Shown: positions 12,622 through 22,940 of the stretch, in pieces | How positions within the stretch are numbered: position 1 is the first letter of the stretch | Layout: each line of letters begins with the position of its first letter | From: Linnemannia elongata | Lineage: Eukaryota; Mortierellomycota; Mortierellomycetes; Mortierellales; Mortierellaceae | DNA: 64,000 bases | Reading direction: 5' to 3' | NCBI GenBank assembly: GCA_036320915.1 | Contig: JAXBDG010000004.1 | Coordinates: forward strand, 1,178,001-1,242,000 | Translations under genes and position numbers: made by a program | Notes under the pieces: model-generated | Told to the model about the DNA's origin: nothing | What the model saw: only the letters and a program-made list of their open reading frames with translations | Databases searched by the model: none

Positions 12622-14555
12622 TTACTGGAAACTGGCGTGTTGTTGCTGGTGCTGCTGGTGTTGCTCTTGAAGTTGTTGCTGTTGCTCCTGGAGTTGCTTT
12701 TGCTGTTGCTCCAAGAGTTGCTGGTCGTTTTCCTTCAACAAGGCTGAGACCTGTTGAACAACTTCGTCGCTGTTATCGACGGCCGAGGATCCAACACTGG
12801 CAGCGACACTTGCAGCCACGCTGTTCAAGCTTGCCTGGAGTTCTAGCAGTCCCTTGCCACCATCCTCTGCCAAGACCCGCTGGACAATACTGGATGACAA
12901 AGGCATGTCCGACATGGGCACCGAGATGGCAATTGATCCGCCAACGAGGCCCTGGGTCTGGAGTGCGACTGCGTTAGATGCCAAGAGGAGTTGTTGGACA
13001 CTGTCACTGTCGAGATGATCCTGTGTTGTTGCCTGATGCTGGTGTTGCTGCGCAAGCTGCTGCTGGGAAGACGCCACATCCTTCATGACCTGCTCAATGG
13101 CATCGTCCTTGATGCCAGCAAAGGCGTGGGTGAGCGGCGAGGCAGGATCGTCGCTGCCGCCCCTGCTGCTGTCAAGAGTTCCGTCTTGATCCATGCTCTT
13201 TTTGTAGTAGTGACTCCAGTAACGGACTTGCGCCTGTGTGATTCCCAACGATGGGTTTTGCTCCTTGAGATTGTCGTACAGCGTCCGGGGGGCAAGCGAT
13301 AGGTTCTCTTTGACATAAACACGGACGTGATCAGGACACTTGCGGTTGTCGTACTTTTCATGCTTTTTGTGGTTGTAGACAACTCGGACATGGTCGACAT
13401 TCTGGTAAAAGGTCATCGTGAGATTCCCTTTGCAAGGGAAGTAAGCCTTGGTCGAAGGACGGTTGCGCTTCCTGCTCTGAGTCTTGGGTGCTGGCGGTGC
13501 ACGTCGATCCTCTCGTTGCGAGCATCCGTAGATCTTGAGTCGAGTCTTAGCCTGTGTTTCATCGTTCGTCCTCGAGTGGCTACAGGATTGAGGACATAGC
13601 AGCAATTGGTCAGCTGATTTTTTTTTTCCAGACATGACATATCCAGCGACCTCGCAAAAAGATATCCAACTTACGAGAACCAGTAACCAGTGGACTCATA
13701 AACCTGAGCAGCAATCAATGCGCCCCGGTTCTTCAGTGTCTCCGGGTCCATCTCAACGGATCCTCCCAAGCGGATCATGACATCTAGACTTGAAGCCTTA
13801 TCTGGTGTGTTCTCAAGCTCCTTGAGCTTCTCTCCAAACTCTTCCATGGAGATTGTCGGCCGGTTAGGGATAGTAGGAGGCTTAACAACCTTTTTCGAGT
13901 TCACCCTAGACTTGAGACGGCAGGCATTGCAGGATTTGAAGATTCGGTTGGTCGTTGGGCAGGTGTAGTGTTCGACAGAGAGGTTTCGACAGCAGCCTAG
14001 ACAGAAGATATCATCCGGGTTGAAGCGCTTGGTCGACACAAAAGGAGTCCTGGTGGATGAAGAAGACGAGGACGACGAAGAAGATGCAGAAGTCGATGTC
14101 GAAGTGGCGGTGGTCAAGGTCGAAAGTTTTGATGCAACAGGGATAGGAGCAGAGACCTGCTGTGATGGAGATGGAACAGGTGACAAGGCTGCGTGGGTGA
14201 CGACTGGTGCTGGAGAGACGGGCGCAGAGAGTGCCGCTGGGCTGCTGATTGCCGAAGGGATCAGCTGCTGGATGATATCCGCGGGAACTGCCTGGGTCAT
14301 CGCCGCAGCAGCATCGGCAACCGTCTTTATCGTATCCGTTTGCACACCGCTGACGGCGGCGGCGGCGGCGGCGGCCACAGCAGCAGCAGCAGCAGCAGCA
14401 GCGGCTTCCTCTTGTTGTTGATGGGCGACGGCAGCCTCGATGAGAGCACGGACGGTATTTTCGTCACTGAGAACGGAGACTACGGGATCATTCTCGTCCA
14501 GGAGGGTTGATGGAGTTGTGTTGGGCTGAGATGAGGAACTCGGCGGCAAGGACAT
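12622..14555 (-). CDS. Probable transcription factor with Cys-rich and GCM/WRKY/FAR1-like DNA-binding segments (two exons)
   Basis: Exon 1 runs from ATG at 14555 (MSLPPSSSSQPN) to about 13678 and exon 2 from 13580 to the stop at 12622, with clear GTAAGT donor and TGTAG acceptor. The N-terminal part is low complexity (Ala and Ser runs). Around 13900-14010 is a cysteine cluster CLGCCRNLSVEHYTCP...FKSCNACR, a possible zinc site. Exon 2 begins basic and contains YFPCKGNLTMTFYQN with a downstream YNHKKHEKYDNRKCPDHVR. This Cys/His spacing and the 'H-x-H...CP-hVR' ending resemble zinc-binding DNA-recognition domains of the GCM/WRKY/FAR1 group; the family is inferred, not certain. The C-terminus is a Gln-rich coiled region (QQQ repeats). 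The end of transposon unit 1 lies only 106 nt upstream of the start codon. Confidence 0.6.
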
Positions 14556-14651
14556 TTTGTAGATTGGCGGCGCACAGGAAATGCGAGGAAGGAGGATTCA
14601 GAATGAACATGGCAACGAGAAAAAACCTTTCGAGGAGCAGGAGAAGTGCCA

Positions 14652-14660
14652 CAAGCGCAA
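14652..14660. repeat. Left 9-bp direct repeat (candidate target-site duplication) of unit 1
   Basis: CAAGCGCAA occurs here and again at 20642-20650. The two copies abut the inferred ends of the unit at 14661 and 20641. A 9-bp duplication is typical of Mutator-like DNA transposons (established for MULEs); assignment to that group is inference. Confidence 0.65.
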
Positions 14661-14834
14661 GGTCACAGAACAATTGGCGCTTAAACTACGTCACCGGAGT
14701 GAGTAATCTCAGCGCCTCGGCTACGATGAAGTAGCCGAGCTCACGTGACCCCGCTCTGTGGAACATGCTTACAAGCATGTCTATCTAACTATGGATGCTA
14801 TAGTGCATTTTACAAAATGGTGAAACTCCTATGC
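14661..14834 (-). ncRNA. Candidate guide/omega-like RNA region in the 3' end of unit 1
   Basis: Between the stop codon (14835) and the unit's 3' terminus lies a strongly foldable segment. At 14690-14749 three nested stems pair: GTCAC (14690) with GTGAC (14745), GTGAG (14699) with CTCAC (14740), and CTCGGCTAC (14716-14724) with GTAGCCGAG (14731-14739) around a GATGAA loop. A second hairpin ACATGCT/AGCATGT is near 14763-14780. The block ACGTCACCGGAGTG at 14688-14701 is identical in unit 2 and sits 27 nt from the terminus in both. In TnpB and Fanzor systems the guide RNA scaffold is made from this end of the element (known). That this is one is inference. Confidence 0.5.
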
Positions 14835-17800
14835 TCACGTCGCTTTCTTCTTGGTACGGCTGGATGAAGAGTCGAGTGCATCAGCCGTAGGATCGATCGA
14901 AGCGGCGCGTCTCTTCTTGGCTGATGCTGCTCCTCCGTCACCACCACCGCCTGCTCCATCCTCACTGTTGTCCATAGCCTCATCTGATGTCCCGCCTGCT
15001 TCCCCTCCACCAACACCATTACCGCCACCAGAAGCATCCATCCACGGGTAAGATCCGTCTTGACGCCGAGGTTGGAGATAGAGGGGCCGCTGCTGCTGGA
15101 TTAGATGGTCTTTGATGGCGTTGTTCATGTTCATGGAGGCCATAACATCACGCTGTCGGAAGCGTTTGCACGTCCTGCAGTAGAGGGTCCGCCAGTCCGA
15201 CGTCGCGCAAACAAAGCCATGGCAGTCTGGGCATCTTTTGGAGGTGAAATATTCGTTAACTCCAATGACTAGATAGCCCAATGATCGAGTCTAAGTCAAG
15301 AAAACAAAAAATAGAGGCATTATTAGCATGTTACTATAAAGGAATCACTTTGCAGAACCGTTGCAAAGATTGTCCTACCAGACTGACGAAAAACGCCTCG
15401 AAACTGCCGTTGAGCGCTGGTGGGCCATGTATAGCAGAAAACTTGGCCAGGCCAATTGCGATCACAATATGCTGGTGCGGCATTCTTGGCCTTCTGACGG
15501 ATCCACCCACCATATTGAGCAAACCCTCCGCAACCTTGTAAAACTCCTCCTTCTTGCAGACGTCGGCGTCCCATTTATGCTTCCAAAAGTTGGTTTTGTT
15601 GTAAAAGCCGTACAGGTCGCTTTCAAAAGCCCGGCGCGTTGCAACGTACTCGCAAAACGAAGCACCCTCTCCCTTGAGCGGTGGAAGGGCCGACTCGAGA
15701 TCGTGAATAGCCCTGCCGGTAGACGGCCCCGTGGTGTTCTCCTTTCGTTCCTCAAGCCAGTTGGCAAAGCTGTCTGTCGGGCGAGATACGGCCTTGCGCT
15801 TGACCACAAGATCAAAGTACTGAGTCATCTGAGGCTGCTTGGCCAGCTTGCGCGCTTTCTGTCTCTTTCTCTGCCGCCTCCGATCACCGGGCTTCAGCTT
15901 GGCACGCCTTTTCTTGTTCCTCTTCTTCTTTTGATCGCCCTCTTTGCCGAGGGGTCGCTTCAATGTTGCAGGGGTCTGGCCAGGTGGGAGCGAGACGGTG
16001 GCACCGACAATGCAGGAGGTGCCCAAATCGAGCGACAGCACCGCGATCTGACTTGGATCTGCCGCCAACAGGCTCTCCACATCGGCTGCTGTAGAGAAGA
16101 CATTGCGGGCCTCGGTCAAGTAACTCCCTGTGCCACCGATGGTGGTAAGGAGTGGGTTGGGCAACCTATCCTCGGGAACACGACGGTACCGAACACACTG
16201 AAGTTCCTTTAACTTGAACGCTAGCAGTTGAAGCAGACGGCCATTCGTCCGGATCGAGCCCTTGAGGACATAACCCTTCCCGCGCCACTCCTTAGGGTCA
16301 AACGTCTCGGTTCGTAAACATTTGAGGTGTTCCCGGAGACCTTCCTTGCCGTCCTTGCCGTCCACATCCATGACTGTTGTCGCCTTGCGGTAGCCCTTGT
16401 CGTGCTTGTCTGGCGGGAGACCGACATCCGATAGGAAGGTGATGACGAGGCGGCCAGGCGTCGTTCTGGCTAGCCATTCCAGAGCATCTGCTTGCGAGGG
16501 AACTATGGCTGGATCCTGAAAGTAGCGATCCTCGCTCATCATACGCCGAATTTTGTCCTTAAGGGTTGGCCAGGACCAGAACAGCGGGAGCAACTGTCGC
16601 TCAGAGAAGGTAACGTAGCGAGGTGCCAGGGGTGAAAGGGGTGCAATTTGTCTCGATCTGCCGCTGGCCTTATTCAGAATCATATAGTTCTCAATAGCAG
16701 GCAGCTTGGTGTCGATCTTGGGAAGTACCGTGCCAGTTTGGCCATCCGCTTGTGAGTTGATCTATTGCAAAGGGAAAGGAGACATTAGTTTGAAATAGGT
16801 TTTAATGAACGCTACTCTCTTCGTATTTCATTAGCAACAAAGCTTAGACAGGCAGCTTCACATTACCTTTGTTTCAAGGGCGACCGAGCCGTTGCGATAC
16901 ATCATCTTCATAGAACAATAAAGTTGCTTGGTGGTCGACTCGAGCAATCCGGTAGTTTGATAGGAGATGTTGCGTGGAGGAACAGCAGGCAACGTGATGC
17001 CCAGGGAGGTGGCACGTGCAAGCAGCTGGCCAACTTGCCGCTCGGCAACCGTCTTGAACTTGGTCTTGCGGGAGTAGATATGCGCCAGAAGAATCTGATA
17101 GAAGGCAATAAAGGGCTTGTCCATTGCGGACGGCTCGGCATCTTCGTCGCCTTCATCCCCCGAGTCTTCATCACCATCATCCTCCGCGCCTACCTCGCCT
17201 TCCTCGCCTACCTCGCCTTCCTCGCCTTCCTCGCCTTCTCCGCCTTCCCCACCTTTATCCTTGGTGGAAGTGCCGGCGAAACTGCTGCTGATTGCTTGAG
17301 AGACCTGGTTGGGTTGGGGCGCCACACGGACCTTAGACTCGACGCCGGGGCACAAAGAGGACAGGATAGTTCGATCGTCCACGGTCAAACCACGCTCAAA
17401 GACGGTCTCGATGAGCGCGCCCAAATACTCCTGTGCGTGTCTCTTCGTCATATGAGCTTGCTCAACAACCTCCAGAATACAGGCAGAGACCTCTTGCTGC
17501 TGATGTTGCTGTTGCTGCTCAGACGAGACCAGCTGACTGGTGTCGACAGTGACTGCTGCCGCTGCCCGCTTGCTGTTGGCGTTGACCGTGCCGACGGGAA
17601 GGGAGACAAGGGGATGCTCGTACACCATAGCATTGATCAGTTGAGCCTTGTTCATCTCGCTGATCTTAAGCGGCGGCTTCCTCTTGGCTAGCTCATTTTC
17701 TCTTTTGAGTTGCCGGCCCTCACGCTGCCGTTTCTTCTTCGCCTTAATCTTCCTGGCCTCAGCTATCGACTCCCGGTATCGTGCCTCTTGCTGCGCCGTG

Positions 17801-19289
17801 TAGGGCTTTTATTGGTATTGCCTGCATATTGATGGCTGCTCGTGTTGCTGCGGTTCTGCACGTGCCTTGTACGAGTGTCGCGGCCGGTGCACCTGTTGCG
17901 AGACTCCAGCCTGGTCAGGTGGCCGATCGATCACTCGGTGCCATCTAAATCCCCTGTGCTTGCCCTGCCGATTGGGTGTGGCATTGCTAGAGCGTGTCGA
18001 AGAGTGCAATAATAGGCAAACAACGTGTTAGACTGTTTGAAAGTGATGGGAAAGCCATGCCAAGGGTTGTATGAGAGAATCAGAGAATCCAAAAGCGCCT
18101 AATGTGTTACCTCTTGCTGCTCGAGTTCCCTTGGCGCTTCTGTTCCTTGGCATTGGCATGCTGGTCCTTGACCAATTTGTACTGCTGACAGAGCAGTTCG
18201 TAGGACAGGAAAGATGCAGGGGAGGCCGTTAAAGGCATCACTGACTGAGAGGACGTCGATGGAACAGAGGATACGTCCGCGGGAACAGCAATCTCCTGGG
18301 TCATTGTAGTAAACACGAGAACAGACGCCGTGAAGTCGATGCCTTCCTGATTGCTGCAGATCACGCTTGGACTCTCAAGATAGTCTTTCACCAAGGACGA
18401 CACGTCTAATAGAGAAACGGGTTAAAAAAGGAGTCATGATAAGTTTGGGCATATTCACAAAGAATAAAGGCGATATGGGCATGCTGGGAAGTTATTCGTT
18501 CTTACCTGCATCGGGTAGATCCTTAATAATGCTGTAGTTGGTGGCAATCCCCATCGATGGGATGTTCTTGTTCTGGTCATTGCTCGAGACGCATGCCAGG
18601 GCTGTCAGCTTGGTGGTCGACAGTCGTATCTGCGTCAGCACCGCCTCTCTCCCATATTCTAGGACCCTGACGTCGTCCCACTTGCCCACAGGACGCCAGA
18701 GCGTTGCGACGGAATCATAAGCAAAGAAGTCCGAATCTTGAGATAGAACAATGTCTTTGGGTTGGCACTCTGCAGCGATGTCAATGTCGGCCTCGGTTCT
18801 GCACAGGTGCGCGTCGAGCTGTTGAGCCTGCAGAAAATCGACAAAGTCCTCCCGATCTTGGAGGGACCACTTGAATCCTCCACGGAGACCTGTCTCGACA
18901 TTTTTGAACATCTGCTTGGTGGGCGGCTTGTCTTGACTGACGCGGTTCCCGAGCATCTCAATGGCGACCTGGGCGTTCTTAAGAGCCTTGTTACGTTTCT
19001 CGTTTCGCTCGCGGTGAGTCTCCTTTTTCTCGAGAGCAGGGGCGCCGTCGACATAAAACACCATCCGCGAGGGGTTGCCGTATTTCCTGAGATGCTCAAA
19101 CAGGATAGCTTGCGCCATTGTCTTGTCGTTTGCATGCTTGGTGTAGATGTAGCGTATTTTGGTGAAGAAGGACAGAACATCCACGCGAATAATGGAGTCG
19201 TCAGGCAGGTGGTGGTGCATGGGGTGACGTAGTGTGGGATAATAACCCCTCTTCTTGCGGAGCCAAGGATAGAACCCTTTCAGTCCCAT
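14835..19289 (-). CDS. Fusion nuclease: FEN1/XPG-type PIN domain plus TnpB/Fanzor-like RuvC and zinc finger, copy 1
   Basis: Five exons with GT-AG borders: 19289-18506, 18405-18111, 17986-16867, 16761-15379 and 15290-14835 (phases 1,2,0,0; 1,345 codons). Residues 1-260 resemble FEN1/XPG nucleases: the start MGLKGFYPWL parallels MGIxGL. Acidic residues D37, D81, E166, D168, D185, D187 and D238 fall at FEN1-like spacing. A linker with an acidic Glu/Asp-Gly run follows, then a region with TFSERQLLPLFW and GSIRTNGRLLQLLAFKLKE. RuvC-I is VLSLDLGT (D about 978). A very basic stretch (about 1015-1050) could be nuclear targeting or nucleic-acid binding. The RuvC-II position has Gly, with E1207 in GVNEYFTSKRCPDC. 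The zinc finger uses C1214, C1217, C1232, C1235, and RuvC-III is QRDVMASMN (D1242). Exon 3 contains an in-frame TAA at 17811-17809 (codon 419) in the linker: decay, an unrecognised intron, or a boundary between two proteins. Confidence 0.72.
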
Positions 19290-19792
19290 GTTGGCTAGTG
19301 GTGGATGAGATGAGAGCTTGGGGGGTGTGTGGAATAGAGAAGAAGGAATAACGATAGAAAGTAAAGGCTAAGCAGTTGGGACGAAGGTTTTGTTAGTTTC
19401 TTAGTAAGTGCTCGTGCCCACCAGCCCTTAAAGGCATATCTAAGAGTTAATCAGTTGCGATATCAATCTAATGGACGGTGAGGAGAATAATATTTCACCG
19501 TATATCCTTTAAAGCACCGGGCAGAAGAACGAGAACAAGAGAGGTCAGACCGGGAAGTCGCAAACACCTTGGCGTTCGAGGCAAGCGAGGCCAAGCACAG
19601 ATCACTGCGGAAACAATACTTTATGAGATAAGAGCTCAAAAAAAGAGAAAGTGTACTCTCCAGTATATGCAAACTGTAGAAGTAGGACTTCAGCGCAATT
19701 AGCTTGAAGTCAACACAGTGGCTGCCGGCCATACATGTCAGTGAATAGAGTGATAAAAAACTCCAGCAAACGAATTGTCAAGGGGTCTTCTA

Positions 19793-20249
19793 GGCTCGAT
19801 TCCATCCCTCATCGAAGCGACTAATCCTTCTGTCCAAATCAGGGCTCTGACCGCCTTTATATATATGGTTAGACCTTGTCAATTATGAGAATTTTGTTAT
19901 ACAATCCACATGTAATTGACAAGGTCTAGCCATAAAACATAGAAGGCGGTCAGAGCCCTGGTCCAAATTAGGACAGATGGGCATTTGCTTCTCAGAGGGC
20001 TGGCGTCAAACTCATGGGTTGACTTATGATATGAGAAAATAGATTTCTTTCATCCAAAACCCGTGTAAATCCATTTAAGGGTTACTGCACCTATTTTTAT
20101 CTTATATTGCTCTAGCACGGACAGATTTCTATTTTCTCGTATCATAAGTCAACCCATGAGTTTGACGCCAGCCCTCTGAGAAGCAAATGCCCATCTGTCC
20201 TAATTTGGACAGAAGGATTAGTCGCTTCGATGAGGGATGGAATCGAGCC
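19793..20249. mobile_element. MITE A, long palindromic element flanked by TA
   Basis: Terminal arms GGCTCGATTCCATCCCTCAT (left, 19793) and its reverse complement (ending 20249) extend into a long inverted repeat. The inner arms at about 19969-20055 and 20125-20205 also pair. TA dinucleotides flank both ends (19791-19792, 20250-20251), as for Tc1/mariner-type non-autonomous elements. It carries MITE B inserted in its left arm. Confidence 0.8.
19840..19960. mobile_element. MITE B (hAT-like), nested in MITE A
   Basis: A 121-bp element with terminal inverted repeat CAGGGCTCTGACCGCC and an inner pairing of TTAGACCTTGTCAATT with its complement. It is bounded by an exact 8-bp direct repeat GTCCAAAT (19832-19839 and 19961-19968). 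An 8-bp duplication and a CAGGG terminus are typical of hAT transposons. Confidence 0.85.
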
Positions 20250-20251
20250 TA

Positions 20252-20524
20252 CACTCCTTTTCGCTGAAAAATCCACTTTTCATAGTAAATGTGGATCTTT
20301 TCCACTGAATTGATAATATAACGAGGCGTTATTCAGTCCATCTTATCTCTGCTTGGATTTACGGATCACAAACCGTCCTACCTCTTGTTCAGTCGCAAAC
20401 TATGCGAGGATATAAGATAATTCGACCGTCACAGAGGGTCTGAATAACGCCACGTTATATTATCAATTCAGTGGAAAAGATCCACATTTACTATGAAAAG
20501 TGGATTTTTCAGCGAAAAGGAGTG
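20252..20524. mobile_element. MITE C (Tc1/mariner-like), adjacent to MITE A
   Basis: A 273-bp element with long arms starting CACTCCTTTTCGCTGAAAAA and ending in the reverse complement. TA flanks it at 20250-20251 and 20525-20526. The arms extend about 90 bp with few mismatches. It appears to have inserted into the TA at the right edge of MITE A. Confidence 0.85.
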
Positions 20525-20619
20525 TAGGGGTCTTCCTCAGAGGCAGAAAAAACACAGTGTCAATTGTCGATCCATATTAGGAAAGATCTCATACGTAGCT
20601 TCAGCCAATAAGAGAATTA

Positions 20620-20650
20620 TGGCGCCAATTGTCCTGGACCCCAAGCGCAA
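20620..20650. repeat. Right terminal inverted repeat and 9-bp direct repeat of unit 1
   Basis: TGGCGCCAATTGTCCTG at 20620-20636 is the inverse of the left terminus at 14666-14680 (one mismatch over CAGAACAATTGGCGC) and matches the right end of unit 2 at 49900-49916. It is followed by GACCC and then CAAGCGCAA at 20642-20650, the second copy of the flanking direct repeat. Confidence 0.7.
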
Positions 20651-20730
20651 CACATACGTCATCAGGTCTTCTTATTCACGTGACTAAATATTTATTTTGC
20701 CACCAATCGGGTCCTAAAAAAAGGCGACAC

Positions 20731-22573
20731 CTACGAGATGAACACCTTCTTTATCTGCGTGATATCATAGATCGCTCCGGTCCTTGGGCAAGTGATCTTG
20801 CCATTGTTCAGGCTTGCCATCTCCGCCAATGCCTAAAACGAATAAAGAGACGAAAAAGCAACTGTCAGTTTACCCTGCAGCCGCGGCCAAAAAAATTGTT
20901 CAGCGCATCATAGAACAGCTACATACATTGTATGAGTAGACATAGCCATTGGGAAGCGCCATGGGGAGGTTGTCCTCGTTCATAATCTGGCCACTAATCC
21001 TGCACACGATTGACGAGTTGAAATGATGACTCAGTGGGAGGTCTGTAGCGAGGGCTCCAAGGGTGTCAGGATCGCAGACTGGGCAGTTGATGTTGCGATG
21101 TTCCTCCTGGTAGCACATTGGGGTTTTGAGAGCTGACAATCCTGCCTGAAGCGTGACATTCAGAAGCGGCTCGGGTGTGAAAAACTGCAGTGCAAAGTTG
21201 TTGGAGCGAAACTGAGAGATCAAATCATTCCATCGCGACTTGCCGTAGAGCCTCTGGATGCAGAGTAAAGCAAATAACAGTTAGGGATACCATGTATTGC
21301 TTAGGTCTATTATCCATTCCTCATCGAGAACACACCTCAAAGTCATCCAATTCATTCCTCACCTTATAGGGATGGCACTTGGTCTCTGGTAGGAAGGCCA
21401 GCAATCCCATCACGTGGTTAATCTCCTTTTCATGCGTATCTTTCCAAGGGATGAGATGCTTCTGGGCATAGGCAATGGCCTCCTGCCACCGACGCTCCCT
21501 GGCGAGCTCAATGAATTCCTGTTCGCGCAAACTGAACTCTAAGGTGCTCTAAGTGTCAAAAATGATGGTAACGCATAGTTAACTATAGAAAACTAGCGCA
21601 GTGTGTCCAACAAGGTGTCAAAGCATTCAAAAGCTGCAATTTATCCATACTTTGATCTTCTTGAGACTAGAGTTGTTCTCTTTGCACCACTGCAAGCATT
21701 CTGCACAGCTCTGTCGCATCAGTGCTTGCTCAACCTTGGCAGACTGAACAAACAGCTCAATGTCAACCAGATCCTACAGTTGTTCACATGAATAACGTTT
21801 ATGGTGTCAGAGGCAAGGAAAAAAGGCATCCGCGTAAATCCAAAACAAAACTCTACAAGGCCAGCAATGGAGGCTCACCTCGATGTGCTCACTCTTGGCT
21901 AGGAGTGTCGCGGTCTCCCTGAAGCCGTCGCGAAGCATGTAGTCAATCAGGATACGGTTCAACCGGACTCTGCTCCAGCGTGCAAAGTCGTCCGAATCCA
22001 GCGAAGGGATGATGGTGAATTCTTGAAGGTGCTGCAGGCGGACTTTTGTTCTTTGGGAGTAGAGAGTTTCCTCTGCGCGAGTATCCTTGAGCTGGAGGAG
22101 TAGACAGAGAGGCAACGCGTATTTGCGTTAGGAAACGTATAGTAAGATCATGGCAAACCAACAGCGTGAAAAAAGGTAGTAAAGACTAGCTCTCAAATCC
22201 ATTGTGTTTTTCATACCTTTCGCTTCAGAGTACTCAGACGAGTCACAATGGCCTCCAGTGCAACCTCGACCTGCTTGGGGTCCATGCTACCCTGGACGGA
22301 CTTTTTGGATATCTCAGAGACGGTGCTGGTCAGAGTCGCAATTTCCTTTTCGATGTGCTTCTGCGAAACTCTGAGAGACGACCTAAACTTCTCTACCGGA
22401 ATCTGTATTGTTGCATGCCACCCACAGAAGGGAGAAGGAGGTCATTAGTTTTGGACAAACAATGGAGACAAGAAATAAACGAGCCATGCAGACAACTGCA
22501 TGGTCTGCTGTAGTCTTGCCTTCACAAAAGGGTGCTCCAGAGAGAGTAGCTGTTCGTGGTTTATTTTGTTCAT
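20731..22573 (-). CDS. FYV10: MAEA/FYV10 (Gid9) subunit of the GID/CTLH E3 ubiquitin ligase
   Basis: Catalytic-core subunit of the GID/CTLH ubiquitin ligase, which in yeast degrades gluconeogenic enzymes after glucose is restored. The start MNKINHEQLLSLEHPF at 22573 is followed by a coiled N-terminal region (FRSSLRVSQKHIEKEIATL). A LisH-like segment (ARWSRVRLNRILIDYMLRDG) lies near 21950. CTLH/CRA follows (EQALMRQSCAECLQWCKE, then LREQEFIELARERRWQEAI). The C-terminal degenerate RING is INCPVCDPDTLGALATDLPL with CRISGQIMNEDNLPM. The last exon encodes MASLNNGKITCPRTGAIYD and stops at 20731-20733. At least six introns. Domain order and C-terminal zinc motif match MAEA/FYV10 closely. Transposon unit 1 ends 90 nt beyond the stop codon. 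Confidence 0.92.
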
Positions 22574-22799
22574 TGTTGTTGGTTGTTGGGATGAGGGGAA
22601 GACTGAGAGCGTGTGCGAGTGTATGGATAGGTGTTTGGAAGTGATGAGTAATGAGTAGAGGGAAAAGGGGGCTCTGAGCAAGGAGTGGCATGGCAAGCTG
22701 CAGAAGTGTCCGTGACTTGCAATTCAAATAGTCAAACGCCCATCACGAAAGAAGAGTTGCACAAGATGCTATTATTTTGACTTTCCGCAGGAGAACCAC

Positions 22800-22907
22800 C
22801 TAGAGCTTCAACCGTGCCACTTCCTCAGGATGAAAGTCAATTCTAATGGCGAGAAGGTGAATTGTTGAGAACGAAAATACAATTAGCAAAGATTACCGTA
22901 GCAATGG

Positions 22908-22940
<33 letters not shown>

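Larger units (their letters stand above)
14661..20641 (-). mobile_element. Transposon-like unit 1 carrying the PIN-RuvC (Fanzor-like) gene
   Basis: The left end (plus strand) reads GGTCACAGAACAATTGGCGC and the reverse complement of the right end reads GGTCCAGGACAATTGGCGCC, an imperfect inverted terminal repeat of about 20 bp. A 9-bp direct repeat flanks both ends. The unit contains a single five-exon gene (14835-19289, minus strand) and three MITEs in its 5' leader. No separate transposase is seen, so it may be mobilised in trans or the encoded nucleases may serve its spread. It is inserted between the 5' side of the 12622-14555 gene and the 3' end of the MAEA gene (stop at 20731), hitting neither coding region. 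Its 5' interior (20553-20610) and 3' interior match unit 2 at 45261-49921. Confidence 0.75.

Noticed and set aside
14835..15290. Bacterial IS200/IS605 contamination as the source of the TnpB-like zinc finger
   Set aside because: The gene has five exons with fungal-type introns, a fused PIN domain and a second copy with the same intron phases, so it is a resident eukaryotic gene.
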